From Candidatus Gastranaerophilales bacterium (lineage in GTDB: Bacteria; Cyanobacteriota; Vampirovibrionia; Gastranaerophilales; Gastranaerophilaceae), in contig CALUVE010000002.1 in NCBI GenBank assembly GCA_944324135.1, forward strand, positions 51,974 to 115,973: a DNA stretch of 64,000 nt. Reading direction: 5' to 3'. Shown one piece after another: positions 51,284-59,901 of this stretch. Position numbers and translations under genes: made by a program. Within the stretch, counting starts at the first letter, position 1; each line of letters opens with the position of its first letter. Below the pieces are notes generated by a model. That model was not told where the DNA came from. It saw only the letters and a program-made list of their open reading frames with translations, and did no database searches.

Positions 51284-52775
51284 CATCAGCGGCATCCTGA
51301 TATTTCTGAGCCTGACTATTTAATTTATCGATACGTTTTTGTTCTTTTGCGTTTAATTTTTCCTGCTTTTCAAGGAATTTCTTAATTTCTTCAGCTTTTA
51401 ACTGCTCATACATTTCTACAGCATCGTTATCAGAGGTAGACCCTTTGACGCGCTGCTGCAAATTGAAGTTATGCTGTTCTTCTTTATACTGCTCATCCAT
51501 GGCTTTAATTTTAGCTTTGTATTCCTCTTTCAGTGCATCACGTTGAGCTTTTTCTTCATCTCTTTGAGCTTTTTCCTTTTCCCGTTCAAAACGCTGGAGC
51601 TGCTTTTCTTCTGCTTCGGATATACCCGGTTTTACAACACCGTCCTGTACAAGTTTAAACCCGTTCATACTGACACGATTTTCGGCATTTACAAAAGTTT
51701 CCAATCTGGACTGTTCGCCCTTGCTGTCAATACTCCAAGTACCGAGGAACACAGGCTTATCGCCAGTAAATCCGTATGCCTGAACAATAATTCTATCAGG
51801 ATTGTTGATATCAAAACCGATTGGATAAATATCCCAGCGTTTGTCCTCCAAATCAAGATTCTTATTTTCTTTCCAGTAATATACGATAGCATCTCTTACT
51901 TCTACAAGGTCATAAGACATTTTAGTATCAAAATGGTAGACAAGAGCGTTTGTCTGCCAGATACCATCAGCACTGCTGCCGATTTTCTCTTTAGCAAGCA
52001 AAAGATTACCGTCAGTTGAAAAATCAACCGGAGTGAGAGTTCTGAATGTCAAAGCATTGTCAATGGTTCTGTCTGTAGAAAGAATAGGATCAGGCAGTCT
52101 GCGTTTAACATTCGCTTTCATAAGTTTGTTAAGATTAGTTTCCCCCTCATCAAGCGGAATAACAAACAATTCACAAGCAACAGAAGCTCCGTTAGCATAA
52201 TAATACACAACCGGATACACAAGTTTTGTAAAATCGGGTGAAGCAATTCCCTGCATATTCATATGTTTCATAGAATAAAATTTCTTCTTTATCGAAAGTT
52301 CAGGGGAACCCGGCGGATTGTTATACCGCACAATTTTATAGGTATATTGAGGAACATATTTCATATCTGATTCTTTTTCCGGCTTTGGAATCTCAATTTC
52401 ATCCTGCGAGTGGTCAACAGCCATTGAACGCTGCTCATACTCTTCCACAGTCATATACCCTGATGGTTTGATTTCCTGACGTTTGCGCTCGTACTCTTCT
52501 TTAACCTCTTGTTTTTCAACCATGTGCTTATGTTTAGCTTCTTTTTTACGCATATCAGGTTCAAACGGATTAGGAATGTTCAGCTGAATACCCTCTTTAA
52601 AGTCTGACACATCGTCCTTGAAATCATCAACCTTATCTTTTGCATCATCAACATTATCTTTAAAATCATCAATAGTGTTGCCCATGTTGAACTTAAAATC
52701 CTCATAGTCAGCAAACACAGGTAAAACAGAAATAGATAACGCTGTCAAAATGATAAGTGCTGTTTTCTTATACAT
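51249..52775 (-). CDS. Secreted protein with coiled-coil arms, unknown function
   Basis: The 508-residue product has a signal peptide (ALIILTALSISVLPVFA, cleavage near 22) and an acidic DFKDNVDDAKDKVDDFK heptad region. A basic coiled coil follows. The central beta-rich domain (about 140-370) contains segments like FVIPLDEGETNLNK and FLGTWSIDSKGEQS that are reminiscent of a beta-propeller. A second long coiled coil fills 380-495. The architecture suggests an envelope-associated scaffold. It is followed on the same strand, seven bases upstream, by the response regulator gene, so it may belong to that operon. Confidence 0.68.
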   Translation of the reverse strand: MYKKTALIILTALSISVLPVFADYEDFKFNMGNTIDDFKDNVDDAKDKVDDFKDDVSDFKEGIQLNIPNPFEPDMRKKEAKHKHMVEKQEVKEEYERKRQEIKPSGYMTVEEYEQRSMAVDHSQDEIEIPKPEKESDMKYVPQYTYKIVRYNNPPGSPELSIKKKFYSMKHMNMQGIASPDFTKLVYPVVYYYANGASVACELFVIPLDEGETNLNKLMKANVKRRLPDPILSTDRTIDNALTFRTLTPVDFSTDGNLLLAKEKIGSSADGIWQTNALVYHFDTKMSYDLVEVRDAIVYYWKENKNLDLEDKRWDIYPIGFDINNPDRIIVQAYGFTGDKPVFLGTWSIDSKGEQSRLETFVNAENRVSMNGFKLVQDGVVKPGISEAEEKQLQRFEREKEKAQRDEEKAQRDALKEEYKAKIKAMDEQYKEEQHNFNLQQRVKGSTSDNDAVEMYEQLKAEEIKKFLEKQEKLNAKEQKRIDKLNSQAQKYQDAADAIEVPAPQQSE

Positions 52776-52782
52776 AGAATTC

Positions 52783-53448
52783 CTAAACCAAACCCTCTTT
52801 CATCGCCATTGCAACAGCTTTGGAGCGACTTTCCACATACAATTTTTGCAAAATACTGTGAACGTGAGTTTTTGTAGTAGAAAGAGTGATAACGAGTTTA
52901 TCAGCAATCTGCGGATTTGTAAGCCCGTCAACAATAAGAGCTAAAACTTCCATTTCACGTTCAGTCAGTCCGTACAGGTTTTTGCCGAGAGCATAATTTA
53001 TTTCACCTCTGCGTGTTTGAGTTTCAGTAGAACGTCTGATATTTGTCAACACAACTTTTGCAATTGCAGGGTCAAGCCACGCAGCCCCCTCACCGACCGC
53101 TAAAACAGCTGACACAGTTTGTTCTGCTGTTGCTCCTTTTGTAATATACCCGTCTGCTCCTGCCTGAAATGAGTCAAAAATATCATCCTCTGATTCTCTT
53201 GATGTATACATCAAGACCCTGATTTTGGGATTTGCTGTTTTAATTTTGCGTGTAGCCTCAATTCCGTCAATAGTCGGCAGACCAATATCCATAATTACAA
53301 CATCAGGTTCAAGAGCTAGTGCCTTATTAACACCCTCCTGACCGTCTGCAGACATATCCGCAATTTCTATATTAGGGTTATTTCCGAGAATCACGGAAAG
53401 CCCCATTCTTGCCATATCGTGATCTTCTACAATTAACACCTTAACCAT
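52783..53448 (-). CDS. NarL/FixJ-family response regulator
   Basis: The 221-residue protein has a receiver domain (EDHDMARMGLSVIL, phospho-Asp in VVIMDIGLPTIDGIEA, Lys in YITKGAT) and a LuxR-type helix-turn-helix (LTEREMEVLALIVDGLTNPQ, then STTKTHVHSILQKLYVESRS). It controls transcription on phosphorylation. The kinase gene overlaps its start by eight bases upstream, so this is its cognate regulator. Target genes are unknown. Confidence 0.93.
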   Translation of the reverse strand: MVKVLIVEDHDMARMGLSVILGNNPNIEIADMSADGQEGVNKALALEPDVVIMDIGLPTIDGIEATRKIKTANPKIRVLMYTSRESEDDIFDSFQAGADGYITKGATAEQTVSAVLAVGEGAAWLDPAIAKVVLTNIRRSTETQTRRGEINYALGKNLYGLTEREMEVLALIVDGLTNPQIADKLVITLSTTKTHVHSILQKLYVESRSKAVAMAMKEGLV

Positions 53449-55051
53449 TTATTTTCTGCCTTTCTGTTTTAGATTTTTTTATTTGAGAATTCTCTACACC
53501 TGTCAACAGGAAAGAAAATTCACTTCCCTTGTCAATTTTACTCTCAGCCCAGATTTTTCCGCCATGTGCTTCAATAATCTGACGAGAAAGATAAAGTCCG
53601 AGTCCCGTACCTGTTGAACGTTTGCGGCTCGTACCTTGAGAAAAACGTTTAAACAAAAGCGGCAAATCTTCTTTCGGAATACCGTTTCCGTTGTCAGTAA
53701 CCGAGAATATTAAATCCCCAGACTGAATTTTGGTCAAAATTTCAATACGACCGCCCTTGTTAGTATAATTGACTGCATTACCGCAAAGATTGATAATAAC
53801 ACGCTTCAATTCCGCTTTGTCAGCATAAATTTCATTATCATCGGGCACTTCACAATTCAATATAAAATCAATATTTTTGTTCAGTGCAAGCGGTTTGATT
53901 TCGTCATAGCACTGTTCTACAAGATTTTTAAAACTGAAAGAGGTTTTGCAAAGCTCAAGTTTTCCGCTGTCAAACCTGTACACCTCAAGAAGCGCATTTA
54001 CTAACCCTAACAAATCCTCGTTACTGCCAAGCATTGTAGTCAAAAGTACTTTTTGTTTTTCAGTAAGTTCACCCAGAGCGCCCTCAAGGAAGAATTTTAA
54101 GGTTTGAATAGCAGCCAAAAGAGGAGTTCTCAAATCATGAGTCAAGGTTGCAATGAAATCATCACGTAATTTTTCTGTTTCTTTTTGCACACTTACATCA
54201 CGAATAACTCCGACATAACGCTCAGGAGCATCCTCCTCAGAAGATATGGCAGCGAAGCTGATTTCAACCGGAATATGCTCTTTGCTGAGTTTATTAACTA
54301 TAAAATAATCTCTCAAGATAACTTCGCTTTTATCTGCATTAAGTCCGAAAATGCCACCTTCGGGATTGTTAACCGATGAATTCATTTCTGGCTTATGTGA
54401 ATATGCAATTTCCTGAAATTTCATTTTTAAAAGGGATTTTTGTGACATACCAATAATATTTTCGCAGGCGGGGTTAACCTGAATTATACAACCGTTTTTA
54501 TCAATAATAATAATTCCGTCAGCACAATAATTAACAATACCGCTGAGTTTTGCATTTGCCTCGGAGAGTTCTTTTGTGCGTTCTGCAACCAGAATTTCCA
54601 AATTTTCAGAGTAAGCCTGCAGTTTACTTTTGGCTTCTTCCAATTCTTCTATAGTTCTTCTTAAATCAGAAATAAGATGACTGCGCTCAATACCGTTTTT
54701 GATATTCATTAACAAATCATCATTATCCCATGGTTTTTCAATATACTTGTAAAGTCCTACCTCGTTAATTGCCCGAATCGCATTTTCTTTGTCAGCATAT
54801 CCGGTTAAAAGAATCATACTTACTTCAGGATGAAGTTTTTTAGCCGCCGTAAGAAACTCTAAACCGTTCATCTCCGGCATCATAAAGTCAGAAATTATTA
54901 AATCAGGTTTTTCTGATTTTAAGTAATCAACAGCTTCCTTAGGTTTGTTGAAAAATGCAGCATCAGAATATCCCTCTACTTTTAAAAGCGTTTTAAAAGC
55001 AGAGGTGACAATTTTTTCATCATCAACTACTACAATTTTCCCTTTACTCAT
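53441..55051 (-). CDS. Hybrid sensor kinase: receiver, PAS, histidine kinase
   Basis: The 536-residue cytoplasmic kinase has an N-terminal receiver (VVDDEKIVTSAFKTL, Asp in LIISDFMMPEMNGLEF), a coiled coil (about 130-170) and a PAS domain (SGIVNYCADGIIIIDKNGCI). The HisKA domain contains ATLTHDLRTPLLAAIQTL. The ATPase domain has NLCGNAVNYTNKG (N box), SVTDNGNGIP (G1) and KRSTGTGLGLYLSRQIIE (G2). There is no membrane segment, so the PAS domain or receiver must sense an internal cue. It is translationally coupled to the NarL-type regulator. The N-terminal receiver suggests integration into a longer phosphorelay. Confidence 0.92.
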   Translation of the reverse strand: MSKGKIVVVDDEKIVTSAFKTLLKVEGYSDAAFFNKPKEAVDYLKSEKPDLIISDFMMPEMNGLEFLTAAKKLHPEVSMILLTGYADKENAIRAINEVGLYKYIEKPWDNDDLLMNIKNGIERSHLISDLRRTIEELEEAKSKLQAYSENLEILVAERTKELSEANAKLSGIVNYCADGIIIIDKNGCIIQVNPACENIIGMSQKSLLKMKFQEIAYSHKPEMNSSVNNPEGGIFGLNADKSEVILRDYFIVNKLSKEHIPVEISFAAISSEEDAPERYVGVIRDVSVQKETEKLRDDFIATLTHDLRTPLLAAIQTLKFFLEGALGELTEKQKVLLTTMLGSNEDLLGLVNALLEVYRFDSGKLELCKTSFSFKNLVEQCYDEIKPLALNKNIDFILNCEVPDDNEIYADKAELKRVIINLCGNAVNYTNKGGRIEILTKIQSGDLIFSVTDNGNGIPKEDLPLLFKRFSQGTSRKRSTGTGLGLYLSRQIIEAHGGKIWAESKIDKGSEFSFLLTGVENSQIKKSKTERQKING

Positions 55052-55122
55052 ACTAATATAATAATTTATTTTCCATCATGAAACAAATTGGTTACAAAAT
55101 CGCAATATTTAAGAATATTCAC

Positions 55123-55150
55123 AAAAAAAAGACGTCATACTGTGACGTCT
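55123..55150 (-). terminator. Terminator after ferritin
   Basis: AGACGTCA (55130-55137) pairs with TGACGTCT (55143-55150) and on the minus strand is followed by eight T residues. It is 24 bases beyond the ferritin stop. Confidence 0.88.
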
Positions 55151-55173
55151 GAAAAAACTATGCAGTTAAGTTT

Positions 55174-55683
55174 TTATTTATAAGAATGAGCATTATATTT
55201 GCGTTCCTTAAATTCTTTATCAAGCAGGTACAGAGAGGCTTTTTCCTCACCAAACATGTTGAGTTTAGTGATAACATCCCGCACTGAGGCTTCTTCTTCA
55301 ACCTGTTCAGCGATGTACCAGTCGATAAAATTACGTGTTGCAAGATCACATTCATCATCAGTCAAATCTGCAACACGATTTACACTTTCTGTCACTTTTA
55401 TTTCGTGTGCAAGAATTATTTCAAACACCTGCATAGGACTTGTAAAATCTGAATCAGGTGTGTCAATGTTTAATAGTTCAACTTTTGTATTTCTGTCAAT
55501 CATATAATCAAAGAGAATCATTCCGTGGTCAACTTCTTCTCTTGCCTGAACCTTGGTCCAGTTAGAAAAGCCGTAAAGACCAATTTCATCAAAATAAGCA
55601 GACATAGCAAGATACAAATAAGCGGAATAAAATTCTTTGTTAATCTGTTCATTAAGGATATTTCTGACTTTATCACTAATCAC
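55174..55683 (-). CDS. ftn: Ferritin
   Basis: This four-helix iron-storage protein oxidises Fe(II) and stores it as a mineral core. The diiron centre residues are seen in NEQINKEFYSAYLYLAMSAY, VQAREEVDHGMILFDYM and FIDWYIAEQVEEEASVRDVI. I chose the GTG at 55683, which follows GGGAGGGACAAA, giving about 169 residues and removing a longer overlap. The frame is open to an ATG at 55722, but that lies inside the upstream gene. It overlaps the desulfoferrodoxin gene by eight bases and shares its operon, a classical iron/oxygen-defence pairing. Confidence 0.93.
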   Translation of the reverse strand: MISDKVRNILNEQINKEFYSAYLYLAMSAYFDEIGLYGFSNWTKVQAREEVDHGMILFDYMIDRNTKVELLNIDTPDSDFTSPMQVFEIILAHEIKVTESVNRVADLTDDECDLATRNFIDWYIAEQVEEEASVRDVITKLNMFGEEKASLYLLDKEFKERKYNAHSYK

Positions 55684-56071
55684 TTTGTCCCTCCCATAAA
55701 CCGTGTATGTTACAAAATTCACGCGCTAGCGTTTTGCCAAGTTTTTCACCAATAATCATCTTTGCATCTTCACCGGGGTGCAGATATTGAAGTTTTGCAC
55801 TGATATAATCAGGCGAAATTGTTTCAATAAAAGTTATGTAATGCTCCTGTTCCATCGGATGAGGAGTACTGCCAACTCTCACTTCCTCCATACCATTATC
55901 ATTTTTTATAAATACAGGCACGTGTTTTTCATTAGTTTCAGAATCATTGTTTTTTGCTTTCAGGTGCTCCATCACCTCGCCGCAGCAGACAAGTTCACCA
56001 TCTCCCGGGAGAATTATTTCAGCTAAATTGCCGCAAATATTACACCTGTACAATTCTAACTTTTTAGTCAT
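55676..56071 (-). CDS. dfx: Desulfoferrodoxin / superoxide reductase
   Basis: This two-domain superoxide reductase has 131 residues. Centre I is a desulforedoxin fold with C10, C13, C29 and C30 (YRCNICG, LVCCGE). Centre II has the His/Cys site in EKHVPVFI, HPMEQEHYI and CNIHGLW. The enzyme reduces superoxide to peroxide without releasing oxygen, as expected in an anaerobe. It is the first gene of an operon with ferritin. Rubredoxin or NADH-oxidoreductase partners are not adjacent. Confidence 0.95.
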   Translation of the reverse strand: MTKKLELYRCNICGNLAEIILPGDGELVCCGEVMEHLKAKNNDSETNEKHVPVFIKNDNGMEEVRVGSTPHPMEQEHYITFIETISPDYISAKLQYLHPGEDAKMIIGEKLGKTLAREFCNIHGLWEGQSD

Positions 56072-56213
56072 AAGCGTCCTCCTTCAAGTTATAAATTATT
56101 ACTCACGAACTTAAATAACATTCCCTGAAAGGAGAATTTAGAGGTAATATTTCACATATACAAAAGTTTACATTCTAGCAAAAATAACTTATTTCATGGT
56201 TTAAAAGAGTATC

Positions 56214-56978
56214 ATGCGTATAAGTTCTGTGAATTATTCTGCATATAACAGCAAACAGCCTGCTTTTGAGAAACGCGTCGAAATCAGCAATCCTTTTTTG
56301 TATCAAACAGATCCGTCTTACCACTCAAAAGAACTGGCTAACAATTCTTTTCGCGTTACTGTAATTTCGCTGGCAGTTGCAGCCGTTGCAGGTTCGCTCT
56401 TAAAACTGAGAATGAAAAACATCGTCCCTGAAAGCATCATTGAAATTGCGGACAAAAACATCGGTCTAAACAAGCTGAAATACAAAAATGCGGCGAGATA
56501 CCTTAAAAAGAAACTGTTATATCCGATAAAAGCCGCAATGGAGGGCGACGAAAAATTCATTTACGGTGACAAACTCAAATCAGGACTAATTTTAACCGCA
56601 CAAAATGCTACAGAGGGGAAAAAGGCAATCAGTGCCTTGCTTGAACACGCAAAAGAGATAGGTATTTACACAATGGAAATTCCGCCAAACCTGAAGAAAA
56701 ACGGCAGGATTAAGTGGGTTTATAAAGCAATTGAAGATGCAAAAGAATACTATAAGACAAGCAACGGTGATTACACTATCATAAATATAGGCGACATCAG
56801 CAATCTTGCAAACCTCAAAATTTCTAAAACAAAGTTCACAAATGTAGAAGAAAAACTGCGGGAAATAAACAAACAGAAATACCCTGGAGTCGTATGGGTT
56901 GGCTATACAGATGCAGGAGCGTCACTGCCTTATTTTTACAATAATGCCCCTATACTAATTACAAAACTGGTAGATTAA
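56214..56978 (+). CDS. Membrane-anchored protein with N-terminal M-R-I motif
   Basis: The 254-residue product begins MRISSVNYSAYNSKQPAFEK, related to the pattern seen in several other proteins of the window. A transmembrane segment (about 47-66: VTVISLAVAAVAGSLLKL) follows, then a soluble alpha/beta region with no recognised domain. The C-terminus contains YPGVVWVGYTDAGASLPYFY. AAAAGAG precedes the ATG. It is followed by the SRP RNA gene, whose promoter overlaps the end of this gene. Function is unknown. Confidence 0.65.
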   Translation: MRISSVNYSAYNSKQPAFEKRVEISNPFLYQTDPSYHSKELANNSFRVTVISLAVAAVAGSLLKLRMKNIVPESIIEIADKNIGLNKLKYKNAARYLKKKLLYPIKAAMEGDEKFIYGDKLKSGLILTAQNATEGKKAISALLEHAKEIGIYTMEIPPNLKKNGRIKWVYKAIEDAKEYYKTSNGDYTIINIGDISNLANLKISKTKFTNVEEKLREINKQKYPGVVWVGYTDAGASLPYFYNNAPILITKLVD

Positions 56979-56989
56979 AAAATTTTTTA

Positions 56990-56998
56990 TGGTATAAT
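56990..56998 (+). promoter_or_regulatory. Extended -10 promoter of the SRP RNA gene
   Basis: TGGTATAAT (TGN plus a perfect -10) lies at 56990-56998, seven bases before the predicted 5' end of the RNA at 57005. No good -35 is visible, as is normal for an extended -10. Confidence 0.7.
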
Positions 56999-57004
56999 AA
57001 AAAT

Positions 57005-57261
57005 GACCGTGCTCCACGGGGAATTGCAATCTCTCGACCCGAAGCCAATGCGGGGTGCAGAGCCTGTTGTGAGGGTTTAGCGGTTATAATTGACGGATAA
57101 ATTTTCGTTGACGTTTAAGGGTGTAGCGGTGTAAGCTGCCGAACCGTGTCAGGATGGAAACATAGCAGCACTAAGGCAATCCTTGCGGGTGTTATACAAT
57201 TAAAAAGAGGAAATTTATTCTGAGGTTATAATTGTTAAATTCGATAGACAGTGGCACGGTC
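57005..57261 (+). ncRNA. ffs: Signal recognition particle RNA, large form with Alu domain
   Basis: The 257-nt RNA begins GACCGTGC and ends GCACGGTC, which pair. The domain IV core is seen as ACCGTGTCAGG followed by GGAAACATAGCAGC at about 57146-57171, the SRP54/Ffh binding site. The 5' half, with CACGGGGAAT and CGACCCGAAG, matches the Alu region of the large Bacillus-like SRP RNAs. Most Cyanobacteria have the short (about 100-nt) form lacking an Alu domain, so the long form is notable. It fills the 300-bp space between the membrane protein gene and the YdjC-like gene. Confidence 0.9.
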
Positions 57262-57284
57262 TTTTATAAATACAGGAATAGTTG

Positions 57285-58109
57285 ATGGGTAATAAAAAAT
57301 TTATATTAACTGCAGATGATTTCGGGGTAAATAACAGCATCAACAGAGGGGTTCTGGATGGCTACAATGCAGGTCTCATAACTTCTGCAAGTCTTTGTGC
57401 TAACGGCAAAGAATTTGATGCTGCAGTAAATGAAATTCTGCCGGAATGTCCGCACCTGAGCATCAATGCCCACTTAAACATTTCTGACGGCAAAGCCCTT
57501 TCGGACTGCGAATTTATTGTTGATAACAAAAAAAAATTTAATAACACATATCTAGCTTTATGCAGTATGTCTGCCAATCCAAAAGGAATTTTGAATATTG
57601 AAAAAGAATTTCGAAAACAAATCGAAAAAATTCTGGAACTGACACCTGTATATGCAATAACTTCCCGCAGGAATGTGCACTCAATACCACAAATTTTTAA
57701 ACTTACCTGCAAGCTCGCCGCAGAATACAACATACCATATATCAGACTGCCAAGAGAAGAAATTCTTTTAAGCACGCAAATCGGCAAATGTTCAAAAACA
57801 AAATTTTCTGTCAATTTCATCAAAACTCTATTAATGAATTTATTTTCCCGCAAAAATACTATCACATCAGGAAGATTTGGGACAGAAACGAACAACTTTA
57901 CTATAGGAAGTTTGTATAGAGAATTTTTAAATTCGCAGTTGATAGAAGAATACCTGACAGGTATTGACGAAAACTGCATAATTGAGTGTTTTCTTACACC
58001 GGACAAGCAAAAACACCCGAATGATTACGCTCTGGCACAGGACAAACTTCTTGCGGATAAAATATTTCGCGCCGGCTTTGATTTAACAAATTATAAGAAT
58101 CTTAAATGA
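57285..58109 (+). CDS. YdjC/ChbG-family carbohydrate deacetylase-like protein
   Basis: This 274-residue protein has the YdjC start FILTADDFGVNNSINRGVL, with the metal Asp pair D11-D12, LITSASLCAN, and the metal His in INAHLNISDGK (H63). The normally conserved second motif (DSHQHVH) reads T126-S-R-R-N-V-H132. Only the last His survives, and the other His and Asp residues are replaced. The enzyme family removes acetyl groups from chito-oligosaccharides; activity here is doubtful. I use the ATG at 57285. Its last bases overlap the start of the PLD gene by four. Confidence 0.8.
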   Translation: MGNKKFILTADDFGVNNSINRGVLDGYNAGLITSASLCANGKEFDAAVNEILPECPHLSINAHLNISDGKALSDCEFIVDNKKKFNNTYLALCSMSANPKGILNIEKEFRKQIEKILELTPVYAITSRRNVHSIPQIFKLTCKLAAEYNIPYIRLPREEILLSTQIGKCSKTKFSVNFIKTLLMNLFSRKNTITSGRFGTETNNFTIGSLYREFLNSQLIEEYLTGIDENCIIECFLTPDKQKHPNDYALAQDKLLADKIFRAGFDLTNYKNLK

Positions 58110-59893
58110 ATAAAAAATTATTAACATTTCTATTTGTATTTATTGCGTTCTGCCTATTCTTTGCAGAAGAATATTTCCGGCTGAACAGCAACGTTGTTTT
58201 AAAAATTCTTACCCCGACAATGTTCCAGATAGACTTAAACGGAAACAGAAAACCTGATGACAACGAGACAATATGCCTGCCGGATGTTACCAGTTACACT
58301 TCTAATATAAAAGCAGACGTCACAGAGCTTGCTTTCAAAAATAAGCTGCCGGAAAAGGACTTAATCGCACTCGGATATCTGGCAGAAGATTTTGCATCTA
58401 AAACGCTTCTTGATAAAGAAGTTAAAGTTAATTTTACAGGAGAAAACACTTCACAGTGCCGGCTGGCAAATATTAATGTAAACGGCAAAGATTATAGAGA
58501 AATACTCACGCAAAATGGATTTGCCATAAAAAATAACATCCCGCAAAATCAAGAAGCATTTAGCCAGCAGCTTGAAAAAGCAAAAGGACTTGACATAGTT
58601 ATTTTAAATCACAGAAATAACAAATATCATTCCCCTGACTGCAAATATGCAAAAGCGGCACGGGACACGGTAACACTTCTCAGACGCCAGCTTCCCTACA
58701 ACGCAATGCCTTGCAAAGTATGTCTTGGAGAGAACACCGGTTCTGATGATGACACCATACTAAAACCTGTTCCGACAATTTCAGGGGCGGGTGATATCCA
58801 AATTTACCTTACTGATTTCACAAACAGACTTAAACCAGATACAAGCTGTATAAGCAATATTTGTCAGACGATTGTAAAAAATATAGATGAGACATCAGAA
58901 ACAATTGATATGGCAATATATGGCTGGGAAAGCGTTCCGGCAGTTGAAAATTCGCTTTCAAAAGCAAAAGAACGCGGAGTAACTATCAGACTTGTAACAG
59001 ACACAAAAATACCTCAGGACAAACACTATCCGGATAGTGAAAAAATAACCGCACTTGCTGATGAATACCGGACAGATTTCAATCCCGAAAGTAAACTTCT
59101 CACCAATTATCTTATGCACAATAAATTTATGATATTTGACGGGAAAAAAGTTTTGACTGGCTCGATGAACTTTAGCAGAACAGGCCTTTCCGGTTTTAAT
59201 GCAAACAGCATCGTAATAATAAACTCTGTACACATAGCAGAACTCTATAAAAAAGAGTTTGAAGAAATGTTATCCGGCAAATTCCACACAAATAAACAGC
59301 CGAGCGAATACAATAAAAACATACAGCTCTGCACTTCAATAGTATCAGTATATTTTTCTCCGCAGGATAAAGCTATAAGCCGTGAGATTGTTCCGCTTAT
59401 AAATAAGGCAGAAAAATATATCTATATACCGACTTTCGTTCTTACACATCAGGGGATGGCTGATGCACTTATTAACGCTAAAAAGCGCGGTGTAGATGTA
59501 AAAATTATTATTGACGGAACGAGTTCAACCCAACTGCACACAAAACACCACACTTTACGCACGGCAGGGGTACCGGTAAAAGTTGAGAATTATGCAGGCA
59601 AAATGCACATGAAAACTATGATTATTGATGACAAATACACAATTCTCGGTTCAATGAATTTTTCAAACAGCGGAGAAAACAGAAATGACGAAAATATGCT
59701 GCTGATAGAAGATAAAAATTTTGCTGAATTTTACAAAGACTACTTTAATTACATCTGGGTAAAAATTCCTGACAAATATCTCAAAACTGATATCCGCGCA
59801 GAAAGCCCCGATTCAATAGGCTCGTGCTCTGACGGGGTAGACAACGACCACGACGGCAAAATTGATAACCTCGACGATGGCTGCAAACCATAA
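58106..59893 (+). CDS. Exported fusion: nuclease-like domain plus two PLD domains
   Basis: The 595-residue product has an N-terminal hydrophobic signal or anchor (about 5-22). A region with thermonuclease (SNase)-like features follows (KILTPTMFQIDLNGN, LGYLAEDFASKTLLD, YREILTQNGFAIKNN), then a Cys/His module, YHSPDCKYAKAA with AMPCKVC. Two phospholipase D domains come next, carrying HNKFMIFDGKKVLTGSMNFS and HMKTMIIDDKYTILGSMNFS (HxKxxxxD motifs). It ends in an acidic D-rich tail (DGVDNDHDGKIDN). Such exported proteins can act as nucleases or phospholipases. It overlaps the YdjC-like gene by four bases, so the two are coupled. Confidence 0.82.
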   Translation: MNKKLLTFLFVFIAFCLFFAEEYFRLNSNVVLKILTPTMFQIDLNGNRKPDDNETICLPDVTSYTSNIKADVTELAFKNKLPEKDLIALGYLAEDFASKTLLDKEVKVNFTGENTSQCRLANINVNGKDYREILTQNGFAIKNNIPQNQEAFSQQLEKAKGLDIVILNHRNNKYHSPDCKYAKAARDTVTLLRRQLPYNAMPCKVCLGENTGSDDDTILKPVPTISGAGDIQIYLTDFTNRLKPDTSCISNICQTIVKNIDETSETIDMAIYGWESVPAVENSLSKAKERGVTIRLVTDTKIPQDKHYPDSEKITALADEYRTDFNPESKLLTNYLMHNKFMIFDGKKVLTGSMNFSRTGLSGFNANSIVIINSVHIAELYKKEFEEMLSGKFHTNKQPSEYNKNIQLCTSIVSVYFSPQDKAISREIVPLINKAEKYIYIPTFVLTHQGMADALINAKKRGVDVKIIIDGTSSTQLHTKHHTLRTAGVPVKVENYAGKMHMKTMIIDDKYTILGSMNFSNSGENRNDENMLLIEDKNFAEFYKDYFNYIWVKIPDKYLKTDIRAESPDSIGSCSDGVDNDHDGKIDNLDDGCKP

Positions 59894-59901
59894 ATAATAA
59901 A

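Noticed and set aside
51471..52019. 182-codon open frame on the plus strand
   Set aside because: It is antisense to the secreted coiled-coil gene. Its Phe/Leu-rich start is the mirror of the Lys/Glu-rich coiled coil, not a real membrane protein.
57362..58006. 214-codon open frame on the minus strand
   Set aside because: It is antisense to the YdjC-like gene, which has family signatures and a good start; the reverse product has no recognisable features.
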